Source of the DNA: Anastatus disparis
Lineage: Eukaryota > Arthropoda > Insecta > Hymenoptera > Eupelmidae
NCBI GenBank assembly: GCA_017163975.1
Contig: JAFFSR010000343.1
Span: forward strand, 4,596,001-4,660,000
Length of the DNA: 64,000 nt
Reading direction: 5' to 3'
Part shown: positions 9,361 through 24,668 of the stretch, piece by piece
Position numbering within the stretch: the first letter of the stretch is position 1
Layout of the letters: every line of letters begins with the position of its first letter
Position numbers and translations under genes: made by a program
Notes under the pieces: generated by a model
What the model was told of the DNA's origin: nothing
Database searches by the model: none
The model's input: the letters and a program-made list of their open reading frames with translations, nothing else

Positions 9361-12115
9361 TAGATTAGATTAGATATTGTTTATTTTGTATTATAATTAC
9401 AAAAAAGCGTGAAAATTACAAATAAAGCTGAAAAAATACATAAAAATACTTTAAATAGCCTTGCACATATAAAATCAAAATAGTACAGTATGATATCACA
9501 GTCATAAAACATAATAGAGATAGTAATACTGTAATAGTAAGTCAGTAAATTAAATAAAAGTGATATCACAGATAACACGAATAAATACACGCAAAAAGTA
9601 TAAATAATATAGTTAAAAATCAGTCTCAATATCTATCAGTCAAAATAATTACATAAAATCAAGCGTGTAAAGAGCGCAGTCGAAATATCAGCAGTATACA
9701 GTAAGTTAAAATCACAGCAAAGTTGAATGTACAGTAATATACAAGTCAATCTGATAAAAATATAATCATTCACTCTATGTACACACATCCTACATACACG
9801 CCAATAAATACAATCATGCCTTAAATCTATAAAGGGTACATCACATAATAAATTAACACATATGATATAGTCCGAAAATAATACTGTTTAATCGAGGTCG
9901 AGTAAAAACCTCCTCAGAGCGGCTTTAAACCTGCTGATTGATGGAAGATTTTCAATATCAGCAGGTAGGGAGTTCCAAAAATGCGCACCTTGAACTTGAA
10001 AGGAATTTCTTCCAGTCTCAGTGCGCATGAAGGGCACCGCAAGATCTTTAATCTCACCCCTAGTGGTCGCTCTGGGTATATATCTAGTGAAGAGACCCAT
10101 TAGATATTCGGGAGTGTTCATACGTACGATTTTGTACATAAGTACAGCTATAAAATACTGTCTCCTCGAATTAGTACGTAGCCAACCTAAAGCATGTCTA
10201 TGGGGAGAGATGTGATCACCCATTCTCACGCCTAATACATATCTCACACATGAATTTTGCATTGTCTGTAGCCGTCTTCGTAACTCCTGCGAAGCATCGA
10301 GCAAAACCACTGAGCAGTAATCAAGATGTGGAAACAGCAGGGCGGTTGCGAGCTGCTTACGCAGAGCCTCAGTGGTGTACCGACGGAAAAACCGCAGGCT
10401 ATAAATCACTCTATTGAATTTTTTAGTCAACATATTAATATGCGGTTCCCACGACAGTTTCGAGTCGAGTACAACACCAAGGCTCGTAACGGTGTCAGAG
10501 AAAGGAATACCGATACCGCTCCCCAGGTCAATCGTCCTTGGCTCACCCGAATAAAAATTTTTAATAAAACGATTACTTCCAAAGACGATCGCTTTTGTTT
10601 TACTAGCATTCAAAGTGAGAGAAACACCAGCAGCCCACCCCGACACCGCCCTGGCCGCCCTCTGTAAAATACGAATCCCCTCGTCCACATCATCATAAGG
10701 GACCTGTGTATAAATTTGAAGATCATCCGCATACAGCAGATGCCCGACGCAACCAGAGTCCAGTGCGTCACGTACGTCATTTATGTAAAGGCAAAACAAC
10801 AGAGGTCCCAGCACCGAACCCTGAGGTACTCCTAGATTGGTTGTTAGCCAATTCGATTCCTCCTTTAAATGTGTGGAAACCATTTGTTTCCTACCTGATA
10901 AATAGGAGTTAATCCATCCTAGTGCGGCCCTGGAGAACCCCATCGATCTAAGTCTCGCAAGAAGTTTGGAGGGAGAGATCGTGTCGAATGCCTTACTAAA
11001 GTCAAAAAGTAGCAGTAACGTGACAAGTTTCCTGTCTAGACCTGACCTTATATCGTCTGTAAGCTTAAGTACAGCAGTCTGCGTAGAATGGTTTTTCCTG
11101 AAGCCCATCTGCATAGGATCGAGCAATTTTTTGGATGTAATGTACTCCTGCAGTTGGTCATGGGCGATCTTCTTAAGAACCTTTGAAAGAAAACATAAGA
11201 TGGCTATAGGCCTAAAATCTTTTGGTTGCTTAGGTGCAGCACACTTTTTCAATGGTATAATACGTGCTTGCTTCCAACGGCAAGGGAAGACCCCCCGTGC
11301 AAAAGAGGAGTTGAACAGAGTCACAAGATGTTCACCAATAAATGGTAAAGCTTTAACTATCACGCTTTGCGGAATGCCATCCTCACCACAAGCCTGTGAG
11401 GAAAAATGTGAAATTGCAAGAACAACATCATTAAAACTAATTGGTTTAAAGGTGAACCCACTTTCATTGCATTGAGAAAGAATTCTCAATCGCTCTTCAC
11501 TATCCTCCTGCGGCGAGACTGACACCCCAGCAAAGTGCGCATTAAGCTCATCCGGAGTGAATCCATTCAAATCACCTTGAGGTCCGAATAGCAGTCCCAG
11601 GTCTCTCAACTCCTTCCAGACATTACCACCCGCAAGAGCATCAAACAGTCTATTGTGAATATAAGCAGTCTTAGCATGGTCCGTGCGTTCGTCTACCACC
11701 CTACGCAACCGCAGAAATTCAAGGAAATACTGCTTGTCCTCTGTCTGTTTGTATCTACGATATGTAGCATCTCTCTTACGCCGCATCCGCGACAATTTTT
11801 CATCTACCCATGGAAACTTATTCTTATTAGGCTTGAGCGCTTTCAACGGCGCCAAATTCTCGATTGCAGCAGTGAGATTGTCACAGAGGCAACCAAGTGC
11901 AGATTCAGGGTCAACTGTGTCAGTCATAAGCGGCGACCAATCACAGCCGGCATGTTTCTCTCCCAATGCAGTTGGACAAATATTTTTATAGTTCCTATAC
12001 ATGATAGGTTTTTGATCTAAAGTTATAGTGTTGCAAGGCAAACAGACGTCAATTAAATTATGCCGACTGTGAAAGCTCGCCGGTAGGTTCTGTGCATCAA
12101 GTTTTGATGAAATAT
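9361..12115 (-). mobile_element. 5'-truncated CR1/Jockey-group LINE
   Basis: Reads leftwards. The 5' break is near 12115, at the very end of the endonuclease domain, where residues like SRHNLID are visible. The RT frame follows (12041-9888), then a ~520-bp 3' UTR, ending at about 9361 in short ATCTA tail repeats. Two further fragments with the same 3' UTR lie at 12791-13080 and 16850-17553 in the same orientation. It is inserted in the AT-rich island. Confidence 0.85.
9888..12041 (-). CDS. LINE reverse transcriptase, intact RT frame lacking endonuclease
   Basis: 717 codons without a stop. RT motifs in order: DFRPIAILCFLSKVLKK, LLDPMQMGFRKNHST, the motif A block LLLLFDFSKAFDTI with catalytic Asp, GVPQGSVLGPLLF (motif B), HLLYADDLQIY (motif C, YADD), LGVVLD. 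The C terminus shows QNSCVRYVLGVRMGDHISPH and ALGWLRT, as in CR1/L2/Daphne-like LINEs. The apurinic endonuclease is lost by 5' truncation, so the copy cannot retrotranspose alone. The first codon (TTG) has no meaning as a start. The frame's openness suggests a fairly recent insertion. Confidence 0.85.
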   Translation of the reverse strand: MPCNTITLDQKPIMYRNYKNICPTALGEKHAGCDWSPLMTDTVDPESALGCLCDNLTAAIENLAPLKALKPNKNKFPWVDEKLSRMRRKRDATYRRYKQTEDKQYFLEFLRLRRVVDERTDHAKTAYIHNRLFDALAGGNVWKELRDLGLLFGPQGDLNGFTPDELNAHFAGVSVSPQEDSEERLRILSQCNESGFTFKPISFNDVVLAISHFSSQACGEDGIPQSVIVKALPFIGEHLVTLFNSSFARGVFPCRWKQARIIPLKKCAAPKQPKDFRPIAILCFLSKVLKKIAHDQLQEYITSKKLLDPMQMGFRKNHSTQTAVLKLTDDIRSGLDRKLVTLLLLFDFSKAFDTISPSKLLARLRSMGFSRAALGWINSYLSGRKQMVSTHLKEESNWLTTNLGVPQGSVLGPLLFCLYINDVRDALDSGCVGHLLYADDLQIYTQVPYDDVDEGIRILQRAARAVSGWAAGVSLTLNASKTKAIVFGSNRFIKNFYSGEPRTIDLGSGIGIPFSDTVTSLGVVLDSKLSWEPHINMLTKKFNRVIYSLRFFRRYTTEALRKQLATALLFPHLDYCSVVLLDASQELRRRLQTMQNSCVRYVLGVRMGDHISPHRHALGWLRTNSRRQYFIAVLMYKIVRMNTPEYLMGLFTRYIPRATTRGEIKDLAVPFMRTETGRNSFQVQGAHFWNSLPADIENLPSISRFKAALRRFLLDLD

Positions 12116-12255
12116 TTTATAGGAATCCATTTCTTTGTTTTAATAACAACTTACTTAATTAAAATAAAAATTTACTTGGAATAAGTAAATCAAACTCAAG
12201 TACCTTTATGTGCTAATTCTTAGTAAGTCATTATTTTCTCTCAAGGTATATTTAA

Positions 12256-12563
12256 TTAACCCTTTCAGAACCAATGTACATTACAATGTACATTGACATT
12301 TTTTGGTTTTTTTTGAAACTGTGCAAAAGTAGCTTCAAATTTTGTAAAAAAAATATGTGTATTAGATTGAAGTGGACTATTTCCGATCTCAAACTGAGGG
12401 CCTAAGTTATTATATCTTTGATAGAAACTGAGAAAACTTGAAAAGAAAAAAAAAAAAAAAATTCTTTATCGCAAAAATTGCTTAATAAATGAACACTTAT
12501 CATCGCTAAATGGTTTTCAGAACTTTTCATGATGAAATAATAATTCCGTTCTGAAAGGGTTAA
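12256..12563. mobile_element. piggyBac-type MITE
   Basis: TTAA at 12256-12259 is followed by CCCTTTCAGAACC, and GGTTCTGAAAGGG-like sequence (written CCGTTCTGAAAGGG) precedes TTAA at 12560-12563. The CCCTTT start and TTAA target are the piggyBac signature. The interior is non-coding and includes an inner palindrome around ATGTACATTACAATGTACAT. Confidence 0.8.
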
Positions 12564-12790
12564 GGAAATATTATTTTCATTAATTTCAATGTATTTAAAT
12601 GCTTAATTTGACCTTACATTATTTGAAGAAAAGAGTAATTATTTTAAATTTTATTTAAATTTATTCAATTTAATTAAATGTATATTTATTAATAGTTCAT
12701 TAATTTCAAGCAAATTATTTTATTTGATTCAAATAAATTATTTATATATTAATAATCCTATGCACTAATTTAAATAAATAATTCAATTGT

Positions 12791-13080
12791 TAGATATATA
12801 GATAGATATTAATTTATTTTGTAAAAGAGTACAACAAGGTGTGTAATACATCACGCAATAAATAATAATTCCGTATAAAGTATTGCACATAATATGATAA
12901 GATATCACAGTCAAATATTAAAATTAATATATAATACTGTATCAGTAAGTCACTATATAAAAGCGATATAACAGACTACTCTAAATACACGCAGGAAGCA
13001 TGAAAACATAAATTACAATAAAAACAGTCTTAAATATCTATCAGTCATAAAATTAAAATCAAATTAAAATCAAATAACAC
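12791..13080 (-). mobile_element. LINE 3'-UTR-only copy
   Basis: Matches the 3' UTR of the LINE at 9361-9660: tail-like TAGATATATAGATAG, then TTATTTTGTA, TGATATCACAGTC-like, TACTGTATCAGTAAGTCA, ATACACGCAGGAAG and ATCTATCAGTCA in the same order. Extremely 5'-truncated. Confidence 0.7.
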
Positions 13081-13199
13081 AACTTAGAAGATAAAGCATA
13101 AAGCATAGTCATGACATCAAATAAAAATAAAATTGAACAAAACAATGCAACAATAAAAACGCTGCCAAGTGCTTTGGCGCAATGCTTTCTCATAGAGTA

Positions 13200-13340
13200 C
13201 ATTAAGTTAGAGTAATATGATTTTATTTTTTTAAATATGATTTTAATATAAATGTCCCTATCCTCTGTATTGAAGGCTGTTTTAATATCTACGAAAACTA
13301 TATGAATTTTATTCTTTCTTACTTTTGCCATTTGCATCAT
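13200..13340 (-). pseudogene. Reverse transcriptase motif A fragment of another LINE
   Basis: The frame contains KIHIVFVDIKTAFNTEDRDI followed by YIKIIFKKI. This is the RT motif A region (Asp followed by x-K-x-A-F) of a LINE different from the CR1-like element next to it. Only about 45 codons are recognisable. Confidence 0.6.
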
Positions 13341-13369
13341 GTGATTTTATGACGCTCTAAAATTAAAAC

Positions 13370-16849
<3,480 letters not shown>

Positions 16850-16850
<1 letters not shown>

Positions 16851-17553
16851 AAAATAATATAATAATAAAATTCAAAGAATAAAATTTGATACCGAAGATG
16901 TCATGACTATTAATAAAAAGAAACAGAATCACTCATTCTTTCTGCATTCATTCAACCATCATTCGCGTTAATAAATACATTCACACCTTAAATCTATATA
17001 TAAGACAAAACAAAATAAATTAACATAAAATTAAAATACTTAAAATTAAGATCACTTGAGGTCGAGTAAGTACCTCCTCAAAGCCGACTTGAACCTGCCG
17101 AGCGATGGAAGATTTTTTATATCGGCAGGCAGGGAGTTCCAAAAATGCGCACCTTGAACTTGAAAGGAATTTCTTCCAGTCTCAGTACGCATGAAGGGCA
17201 CTGCGAAGTCCTTAATCTCTCCTCTAGTGGCTACCCTAGGTACATATCTAGTAAAGAGACTCACTAGATACTCTGGAGTATTCATGCGCACGATTTTGTA
17301 CATAAGTACAGCCATAAAATACTGTCTCCTTGAATCAGTACGCAGCCAACCAAGAGCAGCTCTATGAGGAGAGATATTATCGCCCATTCTCACACCCATT
17401 ACATATCTCACACATTAATTTTGTAGTCTTTGTAAACGTCTTCTCAACCCCTGCGAAGTATCGAGCAAAACTACTGAGCAGTAGTCGAGGTGCGGAAACA
17501 GCAAGGCGGCTGCGAGTTGTTTACGCAGGGCCTCAGTGGTGTACCGAGAATTG
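16850..17553 (-). pseudogene. Truncated second copy of the CR1-like LINE
   Basis: Codons at 17553-17052 encode the same C terminus as the LINE at 9888 (RYTTEALRKQLA..., ALGWLRTDSRRQYF, FQVQGAHFWNSLPADI). There is one in-frame TAA just before CVRYVMGVRMG (about 17415). A 3' UTR follows to about 16850, where the satellite array begins. The 5' end breaks off at the AT-rich island. Confidence 0.85.
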
Positions 17554-18130
17554 TTCGTAGTAAATATTATTAATTAATTCAACTTTTTACTTTGAAATAA
17601 ATATTTATTAATTTTAATAACGTTTTATTTCATTTTAGATAATATTTACTTGATACAAGTAATCTGATATTAAAACATCGGTTTGTTAGGATCTAGTAAA
17701 TTATTCTTTTAGAATTTGTATTTAGATTAGTAAATATTCATTTGTTTTGAGTACGCATTTATATTAATTTATTAAATTTGTTATGTTGATTCTTATTTAT
17801 TTGAAATAAATATGTTTCTTTCATTCGAAGTTTAACTTACTTAATTAAAGTTAATATTTATTTAACAGAGGCTTCTTAAATTTAAACAAATACGTTTTCT
17901 TGATTCAAGTAAATGATTTTTTATATTTAAGTGAATATACTAGATTCAAATCACCAATTCACTTGTTTGAAGTGAATATTTTTAAGTAAATCCCGATTTC
18001 ATATTCAAATAAATATTTATTGGATTCAACAAATTTTTACTTAATTTAAGATAAAAGTTACTTGACACAAATAAATGAATTTGAAGGAAACCAATTTACT
18101 TGAATTTAACAAATTTTCTTTTCAGTGCAC
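17554..18130. other. AT-rich repeat island, third part
   Basis: No gene. Same TTTGAATAAATATTTATT-type word usage as 6.3-9.3 kb, so the LINEs and satellite array probably inserted into one formerly continuous island. Confidence 0.5.
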
Positions 18131-18320
18131 ATTTTTATTCCAAAACGCTTAGGCTTGTCTTTCATAAACTGGGGCAAGGTGGTTTTTGCATGAAATTTCA
18201 CCATCATTTCATCGACAGATAAAGCAGTAGAAAAGAACCTCTGTCAACGAATCTGACATTTTTAATCCAATATATTGAACTACTTTCGTACGAAATTTCG
18301 CTGTTCATACGATAGTGCCG
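18130..18320 (-). pseudogene. piggyBac transposase fragment
   Basis: The minus-strand frame reads ALSVDEMMVKFHAKTTLPQF, then MKDKPKRFGIKM. This is the DDE-domain segment around the first catalytic Asp of piggyBac-like transposases (S-x-D-E-x-M). Only ~40 codons are clear; upstream the frame is broken. It may be the source family of the piggyBac MITE at 12256. Confidence 0.6.
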
Positions 18321-18539
18321 AAAAATACTCAATAGCAGCTTACAACTTTGATTTTTATAGCGAATAAAAGTCAACAAAAATACATAAAGTACATAAAGAA
18401 ATATTATAATTTGAAAGAAAGATTTATATATTCACAAAAGAATAATTTTATTATTTCATCGTTAAGTAAATTAGACAGTGAACCTATTACTCGAAAGTAG
18501 TATATAGATGCACATTGATCCTTGAAAATTTTCTGAATC

Positions 18540-18767
18540 ATTTACTCAAAAACAATGGACTTAAGAAAAAAATTTTACTGAAGAAAAAGTTCGTAGAATT
18601 AATCAAAGGAATTTTTTCTACATTTTTTAAAAACTTTTTAAATTTTCCAAAATTTTAGAAACGCTTTAGATATTTTCGAAAAAATTCCAGCGTGTTCTTT
18701 AATCAATTCTAAGAACTTTTTCTTCAGTAAAATTTTTTTTTAAAGTCCACCTATTTTAAGTAAATAA
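18540..18767. repeat. Fold-back MITE
   Basis: Left arm ATTTACTCAAAAACAATGG... (18540-18618) is mirrored by a right arm ending ...TTTTAAGTAAAT (18690-18767), about 80 percent complementary, with a ~70-bp AT-rich centre. No coding sequence. Confidence 0.6.
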
Positions 18768-19177
18768 TACCAGAAGCTTTTGATGTTTTTGCTGTGTTTC
18801 AGCCGCCATTTTGTGTATTTAAAAATTTTTTTTGAAACCAAAATCATGAGATTTTAAAGTTTAAGTCTCGAAGACACGTTTTCTTCACTTCAAACATTAA
18901 ATCTTGAACTTATTCCATTTGAAAAATCGAAAGGAAAAAAATTTTTTTTTTGTAAATCACGTTTTTTTTTTAAAAAAGCATATACAGTATTTGACAGTTA
19001 AATTTTTCACGAAATTCAATAAAAAATTCTGAAAGTTTATCAAATTTTACGTCGAATACACTTATTTATATACTTTTTACAACTCATTTTCACAAAAAAT
19101 ATAAGCGTTGAAAACTTTAGTGAAAATTCGTCCATTCAGGACTTAATGGGTTAAATTCAGTTAACATAAACAATATA
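18768..19177. other. No recognised feature
   Basis: AT-rich non-coding DNA; nothing recognised. Confidence 0.4.
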
Positions 19178-19251
19178 AAAGTGGACGGTGGTATAACGGA
19201 AAAGGCTCTTGCTTTCCATACTGGAGGGCATGAGTTCGAATCCCAGTCAAA
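19178..19251 (+). tRNA. tRNA-like sequence, probably SINE head
   Basis: A-box-like TGGTATAACGGAAAAGG and B box GAGTTCGAATCCC are present. The middle part, AAGGCTCTTGCTTTCCATACTGGAGGGCAT, matches the other tRNA-like head at 23836. No convincing cloverleaf anticodon stem, so it is more likely a SINE remnant than a working tRNA gene. Confidence 0.45.
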
Positions 19252-20155
19252 TATCTCTGACTTTTTCTCATATAAAAAAATTTCAATATTTTTATCCATA
19301 CACAATACATAAAATAAAATATATTGAGAAAATATAACATGAAATGTCATTTGTATTACGACTCTTAAAAAATTGAATCTCATTGATTATCGGTTGATTG
19401 TTAGTCACAGATGATTGACTATCCATTGGTAGTCACAATTTTCGGTACAGTGTGGCTATACTATGATTATTAAACTAACACCGGGTCGGATTCCCTTTAA
19501 TATTATCATATTAAAAAAGTTAACATATAAAGAACAATATCCTCATATATTAACTTATTCTTTTAAATTATCTTATTAAAAAAAGAAACATGAATAATGT
19601 ATTTTAAAGGGACCATGGGGGGTTTTCTGGAGGGGAATAGGAGGGTATCATTTTTTTAATAAAATTTATGCATGAAATGACGTAAATTAACGTTATTAAA
19701 TAAATGAATGGGGTTAAATAAAGTATGGGGGGACATGGGTGGTCCATGGGGGTGGTGACTGAATTTTTTCCAATATGACTATATAATATAGAAAGATAGA
19801 TAAAAAATAAAATAGCAAATTAAAGACTAGGATTAATAATATTAAATAAAACTTATCCAATTTTTATATTTTCTCTTTACATATAACACATTATATTTCA
19901 TCATCATCAGGTAAAATATTTTTCTGCAAAGGACGACAATTAATTATTTTTTTGGAAGGGACGATGACATACTAATGACATATTTAAGCTAAGATATACT
20001 CCATTAATAATACTCCATTGTTTTCGTTTTAATATCTTGTATAATCCAAAAAAAAAAAATTATTTTATTTTTCACAAATAGGTAATAAAAGTTTTCATTT
20101 TAGAGTTTTATTAGACATGAATAGACACTAAGAGCAGGACAAATGTGCAGGACAG
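19252..20155. other. No recognised gene
   Basis: AT-rich. Around 19610-19760 there is G-rich GGGACCATGGGGGG-like sequence, repeated as GGGGGGACATGGGTGGTCCATGG. No protein signal seen. Confidence 0.4.
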
Positions 20156-20480
20156 AAATGCCGCAGAATCAGGTGATACACAAAATAAATCCTGAAACCC
20201 ATTCAATGCGGATCAAATAGGTATCCCATATATTTTTTATGTTGCTGAATTCAAATTTGAGATTGATTTCATCCCATAAGGTCGAGGTTAAGGTCGAATC
20301 AAGAAGAATCCCCAGACCTAGATCTGATGGGATGGAAAGAACTTTGGATTTGAATTCAGTGTTCTCGAAAACATAAATCTAGTTTAGTTCATGTGAAGGA
20401 TTTTAGGATTTGGGGTCATGCATCTTAATATACAGGGTGGTATTGATATACAATAGATAATATATTAATATATAGTTACA

Positions 20481-20530
<50 letters not shown>

Positions 20531-20815
20531 TAATAATTATATATTATAATTATATTATTATTATATTATAATTAGATATTAATATATTATTTATTATATA
20601 TTAATAACACCCTGTGTATTAATATACATGATCTCAGGCCCTAAAATATTTCACACGAACAAGACTAAATTTATGTTTCCGATGACACTGAATTCAAATC
20701 CAAGGTTATTTTCATCCCATCAGATCTAGGTCTAGGGATTCTTCTGGATTCGACCTTAATCTTGACCTTAAGGGATGAAATCAATCTTAGATATAAATTC
20801 AGCAACATAAAAATA

Positions 20816-21554
20816 AGGGAGACTTGGGATATTTGTCAGTAGAGGTATGTAGACAAATCACGAATAAGTTTACCAAGAAAAGTCGTAACGCAGCGGTGTT
20901 TAGACCTTAAATGTACAATAGTCTTGCAAATATTTTACATCAATGATTGATTGAAATCGCTGATAAACACAGTAAAAAGGTCACTTTCAATATTTTAACA
21001 TACTCAAAGTGAAATTATTAAGTTTCAAATCATTTGTATTTAGTATTCAATTCTAAGTTTGAAGAAAAAAACCAAGTACACCATAGTGTAGATCTTCAAT
21101 TATAGTTTAAATTTTTATTGTACATTTTTTAAAAATAATTATAAAAAACTATGAAAAAAATATTGATTAAATTTTTGGTTATGGTTGGAGTAAGTTGTCA
21201 ATTTGCATAAAAAATGTTATGATGATATATAATTCACATATTAAATATATCATATTTTTGCATATAATTTTCATATATTACTATAAATTGTTATGTACAC
21301 TTGGCGGAAAGGATATTTTTCCGAATGTGTACCTCAAATGACAGCGCTGCATATTTTACCACAGACGTAAGAGAACTTCAAATCATGATTGAGTTTCGCA
21401 TCATGATTATTTTGTTTTTCATATAGGATGGAATGGTCTTACGTCTGTGGTAAAATATGCGATGTTGCCATTTGAGGTTAAGATTCAGAAAAATATCCTT
21501 TCCGCCAAAAAATTCAAATTTAAAAAAATTGGGCACCAGCCCCAGTCTCCCCTA
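20816..21554. mobile_element. Nested TIR element (AGGGAGACTTGGG ends)
   Basis: Ends are AGGGAGACTTGGG at 20816 and CCCAGTCTCCCC at about 21552. The uninterrupted left arm of the host palindrome (20222-20252) shows the empty site, with a TA at the junction consistent with a TA target duplication. A further hairpin is nested at 21301-21509. Confidence 0.65.
21301..21509. repeat. Hairpin MITE nested two levels deep
   Basis: TTGGCGGAAAGGATATTTTT at 21301 is answered by AAATATCCTTTCCGCCAA ending 21509. Arms of ~80 bp include ATTTTACCACAGACGTAAG and its inverse. Confidence 0.7.
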
Positions 21555-21631
21555 TCTGGGATACCTAGTCTGATCTGCGTTGAATGGATTTCAGGATTTA
21601 TTTTGTGTATCACCTGAATCTGCGGCATTTT

Positions 21632-22177
21632 ATCGATTGTTCGACCTTTGGCGACGTCTTGCACTTAGGGTATTGATTTTTGTAAGTCGCAGCCATAAGG
21701 ACTTTTGGAACCTTAAGATCTCTTTTCCTAAAGTTAAATTCAGTTTGACTAGATGATTTGTTTCCATACGTTGTGTGTGGGGTCATTTGTTTTATCCATA
21801 TCTATTAGAAGCAAGCATATAATATCTGGATTGAAGCAACTATCCGTTTGGAAATACAAACATATTTCTGTTAAATAAAATATAAAGTATACTTTCCTAT
21901 AGAGAATATTTTATATGAGATCAATTTATAATTTTTTAATTTTAGAATATACTCGCCTGAAAAGAATATTAATATTTTTTGTCACAATTTTTTTTATACT
22001 GCTTTCTCTTTAAAAGAGTTTTATAGTTGAAGGAACAACAATAATAACGAAAAGGAAATAATAAGAAAATGAAATGATAGAAACAAGTAAAATTAAGGTA
22101 GTTAGTATGTTACAGTCAGTATCAAAAGTCTAACTTGAAATAGTGATGTACACACAGTCGTTTGTTTTGTGAAGAAC
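21632..22177. other. No recognised feature
   Basis: AT-rich DNA with a short purine-rich stretch near 22030-22080; no gene seen. Confidence 0.4.
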
Positions 22178-22316
22178 TTTTCGTCGGGTTGGCAGAACAA
22201 GGATACACGTCATTTTCGTTTGAAAAAGAGGACACCTCCGTGTTAAATTAAATGGAAGTGTCCACTTTTCTAAACGAAAAACGACGTGTATCCTTGTTTC
22301 CCCAACCCGACGTTTT
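22178..22316. repeat. Small fold-back element
   Basis: CGTCGGGTTGG..GAACAAGGATACACGTC on the left is mirrored by GACGTGTATCCTTGTTTCCCC and CCAACCCGACG on the right. Stem of about 60 bp; loop near 22245. Confidence 0.7.
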
Positions 22317-23835
22317 GTCCGTGACTATACGCTATACGCATATATGTGAACACAAGCTTCAACGAAATATACCATAAAAGTTGCAACGCTGCAATTCAAT
22401 AATGTGTATTTTTCTATTCCCTTTCTCACTCTAAAGTTTAAATTCGCGTTCTCTACTTTCAGCGGACTCGCCACTATGTTCCGTTCCTTATTTTGTGTAT
22501 TTTTCAGTAACGAAAATTTACTAACTTCTACTTGCAACAACTCAATAACTAAACGGCTAGATATTTACTTTTTATTACATAATATTTTCTACATAGTATT
22601 AAATGTCGGCTTTTGAAAGATCTGAATGAAGAATTTTTAGTTATACCTAAATATGTGGTGTGTGAAATAGCTTATTATAGGAATCACATCTTAAAAGTTG
22701 CAACTTTAAAGCTCTATATCTCGCCTTCAGTATAGTAAATATTTCTGAAAATTTAATATAATATGTAGAATAATGTAATATAAAAGTAGTCTTTTGAAAA
22801 AAATTTAAATAGAAGTAAATTTCATGCCAACTATCTTAATTTTGAAAGTTGTTTACTTTCATTATAAGAGAATAGTATATTGGATTTTCAATCAATAATA
22901 AATCCACTTTCATCAAATTGATTTATTATTGATGGAAGATATTTTGATGTGTAAAGCAACAACCTTGCTATTTTAATTTAAACATCTAATTACTTGCATC
23001 CAAGAAATTTATTTTTCCATCTAATTGATTACATCAATAAGGAATCATCCACTTGCTGCCAAATATCTTTTCTGTCAGTGTAATCAGGGTGTATACTCAT
23101 CTGGAAAACGAGAAAAATTATTTGTTTTATTTTAAAAGTTTTAGAGAAAGTAAATAATTATTGAAAAAAGTGTAAGATGCCGTAAAAACTACTGGAGGTA
23201 TTCTGTTGGCATCTATCACTAAAAGTATGATGCTATCTGTGCGCATGACTTATAGTAATTATATCAAATATTCAAATATAAAAAATAAAAACAAAAATAA
23301 AAATAAAGCTAAAAAAAAAATGAAAAAAAAAAGGCACAAGAAGTTAAAAATCTAGAAAGTAAACGTATAAAAATATTAAAAGAAGCAGCGCTATTAGAAG
23401 AAGAGATAAAAAATTTTTTAAAATGATCGTTAAGTGTATTAGAATTACATTATCGAATTATTTATTTAAAAACTTAGTTTGACAAAATAAATCTTTATTT
23501 ATTTAATTACTTTAAATGAAATTATATATCTTTAAGGTAGCTCCCTTGAGTTATACACGTCATGCAGAACATAATTAGAAAATTATTTTTAATTAGCTTT
23601 TTCATAACAATTGCAACCCTAGTCACGGAGATATTAATAATTTAAGAAGGGATACAAAAAATGTTCTAAAAACACAGGAAACTTTTTTATCTTTCATGTA
23701 ATTGGGACGTAACAAAGCTAATTTTGTGCCTTAAAAAATTTCAGAAGGAGTTACTCATGGAATTTCAGTTTTATAATTTTCTTAAACAATTGTAATTAAC
23801 GTTTAAACTGTAAGCACTATCACTGAAATTCCATC
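22317..23835. other. Mostly unassigned; short Lys/Glu-rich frame near 23320-23424
   Basis: No clear gene. From about 23330 a frame reads KAQEVKNLESKRIKILKEAA followed by LLEEEIKNFLK and a stop at 23424, with no ATG in frame because of a poly(A) tract. It resembles the charged C termini of the small Polinton-arm genes at 24802 and 26522, but the similarity is compositional and weak. Confidence 0.3.
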
Positions 23836-23900
23836 GAGCGCGGTGGCGTAATGGATAAAGCTCTTGCCTTCAACGCGGAGGGCATATCCTTTCTCCTCTA
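23836..23900 (+). tRNA. tRNA-like SINE head, B box damaged
   Basis: GCGCGGTGGCGTAATGGATAAAGC carries an A box. The following CTCTTGCCTTCAACGCGGAG parallels the tRNA-like head at 19178, but no proper B box follows GGGCAT. Probably a decayed SINE promoter. Confidence 0.4.
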
Positions 23901-24659
23901 TCCCCACTTTTTGCTGTGTACCGCGCGTTCGACCGTTAACGTCGATGTTCGAGTGCATATTTCACCCTTTTTACACAATTTTAATGAAAACTTAAAATAT
24001 ACGTTTAATAGTATATTGTTTCTAGTTTTCAAAACCGTTTTAAAAATGTATGTACGACGTTTTCAATCGGTCATATAAAGAAGGGAAGAATACCGAAAAA
24101 AAAAAAAAATTGCAATTGCGCAGAAACTAATTATCCGATAGTACCTACCTTTGGCATGTTAAAAGTAGATATAATTATCTACTACTGTACCAAATTTCAG
24201 CTCTTAATATTCATAATCAACAGAGTTACAAATTTTTTTAAGAAATGAAAAATTCTCCGGTTTTCCCGAATTTTTTTCGGTTCTAATAAACCGATCGGAT
24301 CGTTTGACCTCTCGTTTTGTTGATAATTCAATTCTCTACAGCTTTTCCATTAATACCATGATAATTCGTCGAATAGTTTTCGTTTTATTAGCAAAAAACA
24401 AAATAAACGCGTTTTTTTGCACTAATTTGTTAATAACTAATTAATAAATCATAGTTGCTAGTCCAAAACATATAAGTAAACATCTACGGACTATCTTCTA
24501 AATGATCGCATAGGTCGTTGCCGGTTACTAATTTTGGCAAAATAAGACTTTTTTTCGGTCTATTGACTGGCCTATAAGTAAAAATGAATTTTTCGGTTTC
24601 TTGCGTATACACGGGGAATCCCCGATCTTTTAAACATCGCACCGTATAATAGTTCATTA
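23901..24659 (-). other. Unassigned; possible minus-strand frame at 24484-24735
   Basis: The frame includes NYYTVRCLKDRGFPVYTQE, then FTYRPVNRPKKSLILPKLV. It looks protein-like but I do not recognise it, and its 5' part overlaps the promoter module at 24669. It could be a transposon protein fragment or chance. Confidence 0.25.
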
Positions 24660-24668
24660 CTCGGATCC

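Larger units (their letters stand above)
20156..21631. mobile_element. Long inverted-repeat element with nested insertions
   Basis: The left arm (20156-20450) starts AAATGCCGCAGAATCAGGTG. The right arm (20600-20815 plus 21555-21631) ends CACCTGAATCTGCGGCATTT. Arms are ~300 bp and roughly 85 percent complementary around a TAA/ATA-rich loop (20486-20580). A 740-bp element interrupts the right arm. No coding sequence. Confidence 0.75.

Noticed and set aside
10021..12020. Plus-strand frames opposite the LINE RT
   Set aside because: Shadows of the well-supported minus-strand RT frame.
19178..19251. A functional tRNA gene
   Set aside because: A and B boxes are present but no proper anticodon or acceptor stems; the same sequence family recurs with a damaged B box at 23836.
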